From: Arthrobacter ramosus
GTDB lineage: Bacteria; Actinomycetota; Actinomycetes; Actinomycetales; Micrococcaceae
Length of the DNA: 64,000 nucleotides
Direction of reading: 5' to 3'
Assembly: GCF_039535095.1 (NCBI RefSeq)
Contig: NZ_BAAAWN010000001.1
Span: forward strand, 4,154,001 to 4,218,000
Positions 43,373 to 50,054 of the stretch are shown one piece after another. Numbering within the stretch: position 1 is the stretch's first letter; every line of letters begins with the position of its first letter. The notes below the pieces were generated by a model, which was given only the letters and a program-made list of their open reading frames with translations, was not told where the DNA came from and searched no databases. The position numbers were made by a program, and so were the translations under genes.

Positions 43373-44440
43373 CTACAAGGTGGGCTGGCACTTTCCTTGA
43401 CCGAGGAGGGAGAGCCCCGTGAGGTCCCCCGCCCCGAACGTCACCACTCCTGGAGTCTCGGAGGGATTCATGATCTGGCTTGGGTCATTGACATGGTCCA
43501 GGCCCACCACGTGACCGAGCTCGTGCTCGATCACGGCCCGGACCTGTTCCGTTCCGAGTTCTTCGGACATTCGTTGAAGTGCAGGGCCGTTCAGTTCCAG
43601 CTGCCCGCTGACGTAGGTGAAGCCGGTATTGCCGAAGCTGACTGCTTCACTGCCACCCAGGCCCATGACGGTGTTTCCTTGTGCAGGATTCGTGAATTTC
43701 GGTTGTTCGGCGTGGGTTTCCCAGGCGATGAGTACAGGAGCCCAGCGGTCCCCGTATCGTTCCTTCTGGTAGGACCGGTGGTCCGCGGATGGCGCCTCGG
43801 CCGTTTCGCCGTCGTTGACGAAGGTCAGGCCCGTTGCCTGGGAGATGGAAGTGATGGCTTCCTGGATGAGCTCGGCTCCGGCGGCCGGCGCGTTGTCGGG
43901 GCGGGTGACATAGTGGATGGCCCGGCACGGGTCGTAGGTGACGGGTTTGCCGTCGTCGCGCGAATGCAGGAACGCGTACGACTTGCTGGTCACTGTCAAC
44001 GGTGCGTGTTGCCCGAGCGGGCCAGGGTTCTCCCCGATACCCGCCGGTGGATGATCCTTTGCCTGGAGGGCCGTGGCGCCCGGCGGGAGGTCACCCGCGG
44101 CAGCGCCGCCCGATGCCTGGGGGCGGATCACCCCCGGATTGGCAATGCCGGGCAGGCCACCAAGTCCGTTCAGTCCGGGTACGAAGGGGGACAGAAAATA
44201 GAACCCAGCCAAGAGGCCAGCCGTACCGATCAGGACAGAAATGGTTCTGGCAACCCGCCGCTTGGGTCGCGGGGCAGGAGCAGACGGCGCTTCACGCCAG
44301 GCACCCGGTGAGGGGGCACGGTCCCCCAACATTTCTTCAAGCTTCCAGAGCGGAATACGCTCCGGCACTTTCCGTGGGTCAGGTGTTGAACCGCCGGTGA
44401 CCTGCCCGTAGTTGTCTTCGCCGTCCCTCGAATCCCCCAT
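43373..44440 (-). CDS. Membrane-anchored matrixin-type zinc metalloprotease
   Basis: 355 residues. The N-terminal ~65 residues are cytoplasmic and Pro/Arg-rich, followed by one membrane helix (TISVLIGTAGLLAGFYFLSPF), leaving the rest outside. The zinc motif HELGHVVGLDH fits HExxHxxGxxH with a third His ligand, and MNPSETP may supply the Met-turn. DPCRAIHYV and ISQATGLTFV resemble the start of bacterial matrixin-like domains. A peptidase acting at the cell surface is likely; substrates are unknown. The giant secreted protein 3 kb away is a possible but unproven target. Confidence 0.85.
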   Translation of the reverse strand: MGDSRDGEDNYGQVTGGSTPDPRKVPERIPLWKLEEMLGDRAPSPGAWREAPSAPAPRPKRRVARTISVLIGTAGLLAGFYFLSPFVPGLNGLGGLPGIANPGVIRPQASGGAAAGDLPPGATALQAKDHPPAGIGENPGPLGQHAPLTVTSKSYAFLHSRDDGKPVTYDPCRAIHYVTRPDNAPAAGAELIQEAITSISQATGLTFVNDGETAEAPSADHRSYQKERYGDRWAPVLIAWETHAEQPKFTNPAQGNTVMGLGGSEAVSFGNTGFTYVSGQLELNGPALQRMSEELGTEQVRAVIEHELGHVVGLDHVNDPSQIMNPSETPGVVTFGAGDLTGLSLLGQGKCQPTL

Positions 44441-44500
44441 CGTCAGAGTGTATCTCTCAGGTAAGTGGGGACCTCATGTACATCCGGGCCTTGCCGCGTG

Positions 44501-44683
44501 TTAGTGGGCCCCCTCCGTGCGTGCCAGGAACCGGCCCGTCCGGCGAAAGTCGCTGACGAGAAACCCCATCCCGACAAGTAGTACAGCCACGCTAATTGCC
44601 AAAAGCCACGCGCCCGTAAGGTCATTGCGCAGTGCAAAGTGCACCCACTGGGGAATGAAGATGAGCGGATACAACGGCCCCAA
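44501..44683 (-). CDS. Possible small membrane protein (60 aa)
   Basis: 60 residues from TTG 44683 with hydrophobic segments LYPLIFIPQWVHFAL and AWLLAISVAVLLVGMGFLVSDF, ending in a basic tail. There is no ribosome binding site, and a stop lies six codons upstream of the TTG, so the call is weak; it could be a remnant. Confidence 0.3.
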   Translation of the reverse strand: MGPLYPLIFIPQWVHFALRNDLTGAWLLAISVAVLLVGMGFLVSDFRRTGRFLARTEGAH

Positions 44684-44734
44684 GAGCCGATCACACCACG
44701 ATCATCAGCCCGCTTAGCAGTTAAGACAAGAAGA

Positions 44735-44757
44735 CCCCGCACCTGTTATGTGCGGGG
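44735..44757 (-). terminator. Terminator of the aldo/keto reductase gene
   Basis: CCCCGCAC at 44735-44742 pairs with GTGCGGGG at 44750-44757. On the minus strand it is followed by TCTTCTTGTCTT. Confidence 0.75.
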
Positions 44758-44766
44758 CCTTCCGTC

Positions 44767-44832
44767 GTGAAACTACGCGAGTTGTGAAACTACGCGAGTT
44801 GAGAACTACGCGAGTCGAGAACTATGCGAAGT
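44767..44832. repeat. Four short tandem repeats spanning the aldo/keto reductase stop codon
   Basis: GTGAAACTACGCGAGTT twice, then GAGAACTACGCGAGTC and GAGAACTATGCGAAGT, units of 17, 17, 16 and 16 bp. The last unit holds the TAG stop at 44822-44824. Confidence 0.8.
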
Positions 44833-45661
44833 CTGAGACTGCCGGATCCGGTCCGATGCGGCCTTCGGCGCCTCGGTCCAGGCCGTTGATGGCTTCAATG
44901 TCGGCCTCATCCAAGGTGACGCCAAGTGCTGCGAAGTTTTCCTGGATCCGGGACTCGGTCACGGACTTGGGGATCACGACGTTGCCGATCGCCAAGTGCC
45001 AGGCGATAACCACCTGCGCCGGGGTGGCGCCGTGCTTGGCAGCGATCTCGGCGATAGTGGCGTTCTCAAGGAGCTCGCCGCCCTGGCCCAAAGGCGACCA
45101 GGCCTGCGTCAAAATGCCCCGTGCCGTGGCGAACTCCCGGAGTTCCGACTGGTTGAAGAACGGGTGCAGTTCGATCTGGTGGATCGCCGGAACAACGCCG
45201 GCCTCGTCGATCAGGCGCTGCAGACCTTCCTTGCTGAAGTTGGAGACGCCGATGGACTTGATGCGTCCGCGCTTCTGGAGCTCAATGAGCGCCTTCCAGG
45301 TGTCCACGAACTTGTCCTGCTTGGGCTGCATCCAGTGGATCAGGTACAGGTCAAGGGTTTCCAGGCCGAGGCGGCTCATGGATTCTTCAAAAGCCGCGAG
45401 CGTGGACTCGTAGCCCTGGTCCGCATTCCACAACTTGGTAGTGATGAAGATTTCCTCGGGCTTGAGGCCGGAGGATGCGATGGCGCGTCCCACGCCTGCC
45501 TCGTTGCCGTAGATCTTGGCGGTATCGATGTGGCGGTAGCCGGCTTCGAAGGCCTGACGCACCACCTTTTCGGCTACATCGTCCTCAACCTGCCACACCC
45601 CGTAGCCGAGCTGGGGAATGGAGTTGCCGTCGTTAAAAGTAAGGTTCGGTGACGAAGTCAT
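44822..45661 (-). CDS. Aldo/keto reductase
   Basis: A 279-residue NADPH-dependent aldo/keto reductase of the 2,5-diketo-D-gluconate reductase-like group. The tetrad is visible: Asp in GYRHIDTAKIYGNE with Tyr, Lys in FITTKLWN and His in YLIHWMQP; the cofactor region NVVIPKSVTESRIQENF is near the end. ATG at 45661 (MTSSPNLTFNDG) is chosen over an in-frame ATG 9 nt upstream. Substrate is not predictable. Tandem repeats cover the stop codon. Confidence 0.92.
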   Translation of the reverse strand: MTSSPNLTFNDGNSIPQLGYGVWQVEDDVAEKVVRQAFEAGYRHIDTAKIYGNEAGVGRAIASSGLKPEEIFITTKLWNADQGYESTLAAFEESMSRLGLETLDLYLIHWMQPKQDKFVDTWKALIELQKRGRIKSIGVSNFSKEGLQRLIDEAGVVPAIHQIELHPFFNQSELREFATARGILTQAWSPLGQGGELLENATIAEIAAKHGATPAQVVIAWHLAIGNVVIPKSVTESRIQENFAALGVTLDEADIEAINGLDRGAEGRIGPDPAVSDFA

Positions 45662-45778
45662 GGCTTCCATCCTGCCAGCCGCTCACACCGGGTGGCTACG
45701 GATTCCTGCTCCTCTAAGCTAGGCGCTTAATAGTTGTTATGTGGGAATAGACGCGTCTGCACCTAAATCGCCGATTGC

Positions 45779-46231
45779 CTACGAGCCGGCTTTGGCCTTC
45801 AGTAGCCGTTCGGCTTCTTCGACATGCTCGTAAACGGCTTCAGCGCGTCGTCGCACCGAAACGGCTCCCACAGGAACGGGCCCGACGGCGAGACGCAGCA
45901 TCGCGGCCGCCTCCGCCGTCGTGGCAAGAGAGTTCCCCGCTTTGGACAGCGCACGATGGACGTCGGCGAGCGATCCGGGAATGTCCAGCCCGTCACTGGG
46001 CGCACGGAGCTGGGCCTCGACGCAGATGGCACGTACCCTGGACGACAAGTCCGCCAGTTCGTTCGCAATAGCCACGAGTTCGACGTAAAGCTGTTCGTCT
46101 TCTACGCCTTCAAGCACTTGGTGGTACCGGTCAAGGCCGCGATGGAAGCGATCGTGGGCACGCCTCCACAGTCCTTTGCCAAGTTCAGCATCATCCTTCC
46201 GTCCCTGTCGGACGGCCCCAAAGAATCCCAA
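45779..46231 (-). CDS. Conserved hypothetical helical protein downstream of bpa
   Basis: 150 residues, almost all helical (AHDRFHRGLDRYHQVLEGVEDEQLY, ELADLSSRVRAICVEAQ, AEAVYEHVEEAERLLKAK). No signal peptide. It lies 8 bp downstream of bpa on the same strand, so it is probably in the same transcript. No family name is known to me; a four-helix bundle is likely. Confidence 0.7.
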   Translation of the reverse strand: MGFFGAVRQGRKDDAELGKGLWRRAHDRFHRGLDRYHQVLEGVEDEQLYVELVAIANELADLSSRVRAICVEAQLRAPSDGLDIPGSLADVHRALSKAGNSLATTAEAAAMLRLAVGPVPVGAVSVRRRAEAVYEHVEEAERLLKAKAGS

Positions 46232-46239
46232 TCCAGCGC

Positions 46240-46893
46240 TCAGAGGTATTGGCCCGGGTGACGGTCCGGGTCTTCGACGCGAGGCTGCTTGCCGGGTTCC
46301 GCTTCCTTGCCGGGAAGGTGGGCACGCTGCGGTTCACCATTTTCGCCGATAACGACGCCGGGGGCGATCATGGTTCCTGGCGGCAGTTGGCGAAGCTGCA
46401 GCTGGGCGACAGCGTGCTCCCGGGCCGCCTGCTGGGCAGCAATGGCGGTCTGGATTCCATGGAACAACCCTTCGAGCCAACCGACAAGCTGGGCCTGCGC
46501 GATCCGTAGTTCGGCGTCAGAGGGCGTGGCGTGTTCAGGGAATGGGAGGCTGATGCGTTCCAGCTCTTCCACAAGTTCCGGCGCGAGGCCCTCTTCCAGC
46601 TCTTTGATGGAGCGTTCGTGGATCGCGGCAAGGCGTCCGCGTGCTGCCTCGTCCAAGGGGGCACTCTTCACTTCTTCGAGGAGCTGGCGGATCATGGTGC
46701 CGATCCGCATGACCTTGGCTGGTTCGTCGACGAGGTCCTGCAGGGTGCTGCCCTTCTTGACGCCAGGCTTGCCGTCGGCCTGGGGACCCGCTTCAGACGT
46801 GCTCTGTGCCGTGCCAGCGTCCAAGGTTGTGCCCTCCACCGGGATGTCGTCGAAACTCTCACCACTGGGTTGAGTGTCGTCCTGATCGCTCAT
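46240..46893 (-). CDS. bpa: Bacterial proteasome activator
   Basis: 217 residues, similar to Mycobacterium tuberculosis Rv3780 (Bpa/PafE), an ATP-independent ring that opens the 20S proteasome gate for unfolded proteins. The core (about 45-165) with DLVDEPAKVMRIGTMIRQLLEEVKSAPLDE, SIKELEEGLAPELVEEL and QLVGWLEGLFHGIQTAI is the DUF2587 four-helix bundle. The C-terminus ends HPGQYL, the gate-opening motif. The N-terminus is disordered and acidic. ATG overlaps the upstream GNAT stop by 4 bp. Confidence 0.92.
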   Translation of the reverse strand: MSDQDDTQPSGESFDDIPVEGTTLDAGTAQSTSEAGPQADGKPGVKKGSTLQDLVDEPAKVMRIGTMIRQLLEEVKSAPLDEAARGRLAAIHERSIKELEEGLAPELVEELERISLPFPEHATPSDAELRIAQAQLVGWLEGLFHGIQTAIAAQQAAREHAVAQLQLRQLPPGTMIAPGVVIGENGEPQRAHLPGKEAEPGKQPRVEDPDRHPGQYL

Positions 46894-47378
46894 GCGTTCA
46901 TACTCTCACGGGCCGCAACTCCGCCCAGTGCCTTGACGAGTATTTCGCCTTCGTCCTTAGCGAAACCACATTTTTCGTAGAAGCCCGTGGCATAGAGGTT
47001 GGCGGGGACCCAGACTTCTTCCATCCCGTGTTCCCGCATCCACTCCTCCATGACGGCCACGAGGGAGCGGCCGATACCGCGGCGGCGCCACTCCATATGA
47101 GTCCCCATTTCCATGAGGAGCAGCTCGGCCCAAGGCCCGGCATTGCGCCGGCGCTGAATGCAGCAGTGGAGGAATCCCACTAACCCACCGCCGAGCTCGG
47201 CCAGCCAAAACAGCGCGGTAGGGTCGCCCAAAAAAGAGCGGGCGGCGTCGTACGTCAACGCCCCTGACGGCGCGACTGAAGGATCCTCGTCGAACAAGTT
47301 ATCCGTTTCCGCCAAGCGCATCAGCGCGTCGGCGTCGTCGGGGCCGAGCAGCCGGATCCGGACGTCGGCATTCGTCAA
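46890..47378 (-). CDS. GNAT family N-acetyltransferase
   Basis: 162 residues from TTG 47378 (LTNADVRIRLLG); GGGAGG lies upstream but at long spacing, so the start is uncertain. The acetyl-CoA loop is EWRRRGIGRSLVAVMEEW (R-x-x-G-x-G/A), preceded by AELLLMEMGTHM, and the C-terminal NLYATGFYEKCGF is typical. Substrate unknown. Its stop overlaps the bpa ATG (ATGA), and it follows padR by about 34 bp, so padR-GNAT-bpa-orphan may form one operon. Confidence 0.85.
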   Translation of the reverse strand: MTNADVRIRLLGPDDADALMRLAETDNLFDEDPSVAPSGALTYDAARSFLGDPTALFWLAELGGGLVGFLHCCIQRRRNAGPWAELLLMEMGTHMEWRRRGIGRSLVAVMEEWMREHGMEEVWVPANLYATGFYEKCGFAKDEGEILVKALGGVAARESMNA

Positions 47379-47412
47379 TGTTTCGATGTCAGCACCTCCC
47401 CTGCGGAGAAGT

Positions 47413-47994
47413 CTATGCCGTGGGTGTCCCCGCAGAGCGGACGGTTCCCAGCATGCCGTTGCTGGCGCCATTGGCCTGCTGGACCAGCCTGGCGTCGCAA
47501 AGATCCAGCCAGCGGGCCTCCGCCTCGGCATGGAAGATCAGGGAGTCCAAGACGAGCAGCCTGGCCGTATCTGCCACTTTTTGGTTGGCAGCCAAGTCCT
47601 TGCGGTCCTGGGTGTACTCCTGCAGTTCCCGAAGGGAAATCTCACGTTGAGCCTGGATGAGCGCGGGGACGTCTGTGCCCGCCGTCGTGACGGCCAGCGC
47701 CAACTTGATGGCCAGTTCGTTCCTCGGCGGAGCCCCCCGATCCACTGCAGTTGAAAACCATCGGCGGATCTCTGCGGTCCCGGCGTCGGTGATGCTGAAA
47801 AGCACGTGGCCGCGGCCGTCGTCGCCCTCTTTGCGGACCAAGGCGTCGCGCTCCAACCGGTTCAGCGTGGTGTACACCTGTCCGATGTTCAGCGGCCAGA
47901 CGGCTCCCGTGCGTTCCTCGAACGCCGCCCGCAGTTGGTAGCCGTAGCGTGGTTGCTCCTGAAGCAATGCCAGGATGCTGTACCGGATGGACAT
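47413..47994 (-). CDS. PadR-family transcriptional regulator
   Basis: 193-residue repressor-type regulator. The N-terminal winged helix reads YSILALLQEQPRYGYQLRAAFEERTGAVWPLNIGQVYTTLNRLERDALV, shown in part as RYGYQLRAAFEERTG and YTTLNRLERDALV. A C-terminal helical dimerisation domain follows. PadR proteins often control linked efflux or stress genes; the nearest downstream genes are GNAT and bpa. Inducer unknown. Confidence 0.9.
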   Translation of the reverse strand: MSIRYSILALLQEQPRYGYQLRAAFEERTGAVWPLNIGQVYTTLNRLERDALVRKEGDDGRGHVLFSITDAGTAEIRRWFSTAVDRGAPPRNELAIKLALAVTTAGTDVPALIQAQREISLRELQEYTQDRKDLAANQKVADTARLLVLDSLIFHAEAEARWLDLCDARLVQQANGASNGMLGTVRSAGTPTA

Positions 47995-48029
47995 CGCTCT
48001 CCTTCGTACTGCCGGTTTGGCGGGAGCCG

Positions 48030-49013
48030 CTAGAGCAGCAGCAGGATTTTGCCCATGTGCTCGCCGGAATCGAAGTACTCGTGGGCTTCGCGGACCTGCT
48101 CCAAGGGGAACGACTTGGCCACGAACGGCTTGATCCGGCCGTCGGCCAGCATCGGCCAGACCGATTCGCGGACGGCGTTCATGATGACACCCTTCTCGGC
48201 GACCGGCCGCGGACGCAGCGCTGTGCCGATGATCGCCGCGCGTTTGCTGACCAACTGGCCGAGGTTGAGTTCACCCTTGACGCCACCCTGCAGCCCGATC
48301 ACCACCAGCCGGCCGTAGTCCGCGAGTGCTTCCACGTTCTGCTGCAGGTATTTGGCACCGACGACGTCGAGAATCACGTCTGCGCCTTTGCCGCCGTTTT
48401 GCGCCTTGAGGCTTTCGGCGAAATCTTCTTCCGCATAATTGATGGCAATGTCGGCCCCGAGGAAGGCTTTCGCGGTCCCGACCTTTTCGGCCGTGCCGGC
48501 AGTCGCCGCGACCGTGGCACCGTACGCTTTGGCGAGTTGGATGGCCATGGTGCCGATGCCGCCAGTGGCGCCGTGGATTAGTACCGTCTCACCGGCCTGC
48601 AACTGGGCAGTCATGATGAGGTTCGAGTAAACCGTTGCGGCTACTTCCGGCAAGGATGCGGCGGTGACCAGATCCACGCCGTCGGGCAATCGCAAAACCT
48701 GCTCCGCCGGGACCGCAACCTGCTGCGCGTAGCCGCCACCCGAAAGCAGGGCCACTACCTTGTCGCCCACGGAAAAGGGCTTGCTCACCTCGGGCCCGAA
48801 CGCGGCAATCCTGCCGGAGACCTCAAGGCCGGGAATTTCGGATGCTCCCGGTGGTGGCGGGTAGAACCCGCGGCGCTGCTGGACGTCTGCCCTGTTTAGA
48901 CCGGCGGCGACGACGTCGATGAGAACCTCGCCGGGGCCGGGAACCGGAGCGGGGACGTCGCGGATTTCCAGAACCTCAGGCCCGCCCGGTTTGGAGATGT
49001 AGACGGCTTTCAT
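48030..49013 (-). CDS. NADPH:quinone oxidoreductase (zeta-crystallin-like MDR)
   Basis: 327-residue zinc-free medium-chain reductase. MKAVYISKPGGPEVLEIRDV is the usual start; LNRADVQQRRGFYPPPPGASEIPGLEVSG marks the catalytic domain, of which NRADVQQRRG is diagnostic, and the Rossmann fold is IHGATGGIGTMAIQLAKAYGA. No structural zinc cysteines are seen. It probably reduces quinones in the cytoplasm, of the PIG3-like subgroup. It precedes padR on the same strand with a 35-bp gap. Confidence 0.93.
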   Translation of the reverse strand: MKAVYISKPGGPEVLEIRDVPAPVPGPGEVLIDVVAAGLNRADVQQRRGFYPPPPGASEIPGLEVSGRIAAFGPEVSKPFSVGDKVVALLSGGGYAQQVAVPAEQVLRLPDGVDLVTAASLPEVAATVYSNLIMTAQLQAGETVLIHGATGGIGTMAIQLAKAYGATVAATAGTAEKVGTAKAFLGADIAINYAEEDFAESLKAQNGGKGADVILDVVGAKYLQQNVEALADYGRLVVIGLQGGVKGELNLGQLVSKRAAIIGTALRPRPVAEKGVIMNAVRESVWPMLADGRIKPFVAKSFPLEQVREAHEYFDSGEHMGKILLLL

Positions 49014-49127
49014 AGAGTGCTCCCGATCCCTTGCTCAGTGCAGTTGGCCTTTCAGACACCTTAACCGCGTTAATCGCGGCGGCAGGTTTTTGGCGCAGCC
49101 AACTCCCTATGAAACACTACTAGGCAG

Positions 49128-49215
49128 GGAAGGTTGTCCGAGCGGCCTAAGGAGCTGGTCTTGAAAACCAGTGTGCGGTAACCCCGCACCAAGGGTTCAA
49201 ATCCCTTACCTTCCG
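49128..49215 (+). tRNA. tRNA-Ser (anticodon TGA)
   Basis: An 88-nt class II tRNA. Acceptor GGAAGGT/ACCTTCC with discriminator G, D arm in TGTCCGAGCGG, anticodon stem CTGGT/ACCAG around CTTGAAA (anticodon TGA), long variable arm GTGCGGTAACCCCGCAC, and T arm AAGGG-TTCAAAT-CCCTT. Confidence 0.97.
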
Positions 49216-49239
49216 CGTGGCGCGGCGATCGCGCAGTTG

Positions 49240-49283
49240 AGAGGCCGGTTCATGCGAATCTTCGGATTCCGTGGCCGGCCTCT
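49240..49283 (+). terminator. Terminator downstream of tRNA-Ser
   Basis: AGAGGCCGG at 49240-49248 pairs with CCGGCCTCT at 49275-49283, followed by TTTT. Confidence 0.75.
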
Positions 49284-49347
49284 TTTGCGTTAAACCCGCT
49301 GGTTCGCGGTCCCTCGCCCTTGCGGGGTACCCCTAAGAAACGCCAAT

Positions 49348-49373
49348 GGCCGGTTCCGCGGACGGAACCGGCC
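49348..49373 (-). terminator. Hairpin downstream of nirD
   Basis: GGCCGGTTCCG pairs exactly with CGGAACCGGCC around CGGA, 28 bp past the nirD stop on the minus strand. Confidence 0.7.
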
Positions 49374-49400
49374 GGAATCGGCGTCGGGAGCTGAAGCAGC

Positions 49401-49775
49401 CTAGACGGCTACTTCGACGTATCCGTCCACCAGGCGGGTGGCGTAGCTTGTGAGCCGCAGTTCGGGGTTGGTGAAGCATTCGCCGGTTTCAAGGTCGTAG
49501 ACCTCTTTGTGAAGCGGTGAGGCGATGGTGGGACGGCTGCCCCGGGAACCGACGATTCCCCGCGCCATGACGTTGGACAGCGTTGCCGGGTCCTGCTGGG
49601 ATACCGCCAGGACCTCATCCGGCGTGGTGCGGAAAAGCGCTACTTGCTTGCCTCCGACAAGGGCAGCTTCGCCCCAGGCCGGTTCCAGCTCGTCGATCGC
49701 GCAGACGCGGTGCCAGCCGGACGCGGTCGGCGCACTCCGCTGTTGTTGTTTTTCCCGATCCAGAATTACGGTCAT
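49401..49775 (-). CDS. nirD: Nitrite reductase small subunit NirD
   Basis: 124 residues; partner of NirB in assimilatory NADH-nitrite reductase. The Rieske-like fold reads WHRVCAIDELEPAWGEAALV, VALFRTTPDEVLAVSQQDP, IASPLHKEVYDLETGECFTNPELRL. The Cys-His pairs that bind a Rieske cluster are absent, as usual for NirD. ATG at 49775. It is divergent from nirB rather than downstream of it. Confidence 0.92.
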   Translation of the reverse strand: MTVILDREKQQQRSAPTASGWHRVCAIDELEPAWGEAALVGGKQVALFRTTPDEVLAVSQQDPATLSNVMARGIVGSRGSRPTIASPLHKEVYDLETGECFTNPELRLTSYATRLVDGYVEVAV

Positions 49776-49960
49776 TTCAGCCCCTATCGCTTAGCCTGCC
49801 GGTCCGGCGGATCCAACTCCGCCATCCGGCACGGGCCGTTTGCGGCCACAACTTCACGGTAGGCCCGCCATGTTTCGCCGGAATGCAATCAATGTGTCCT
49901 GCTCGTAAAGGAGACCTCACTTCGCCGCAATCCTCACCGTGATGCCGAAGTTAAGCCCCC

Positions 49961-49987
49961 GAAACAAAAGGGAAACTGAAGCGAAAC
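49961..49987 (+). promoter_or_regulatory. Candidate GlnR-type site upstream of nirB
   Basis: GAAAC occurs at 49961, 49972 and 49983, each separated by exactly 6 nt (11-bp period). Actinobacterial GlnR binds pairs of GTnAC/GAAAC elements with 6-nt spacers and is known to control nirB in Streptomyces. The site ends 67 bp before the nirB start and sits between divergent nirD and nirB. Confidence 0.6.
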
Positions 49988-50054
49988 TGCGTGTCTTTAG
50001 TCTGAAGTGACAAGTCGCGGATGACGGTTCTGCGGCACATGCGAAAGGCCGCCA

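Noticed and set aside
44443-44742. 99-codon minus-strand ORF directly upstream of the metalloprotease gene
   Set aside because: Cys/Trp/Arg-rich shadow composition; a different frame of the same stretch looks more like a small membrane protein.
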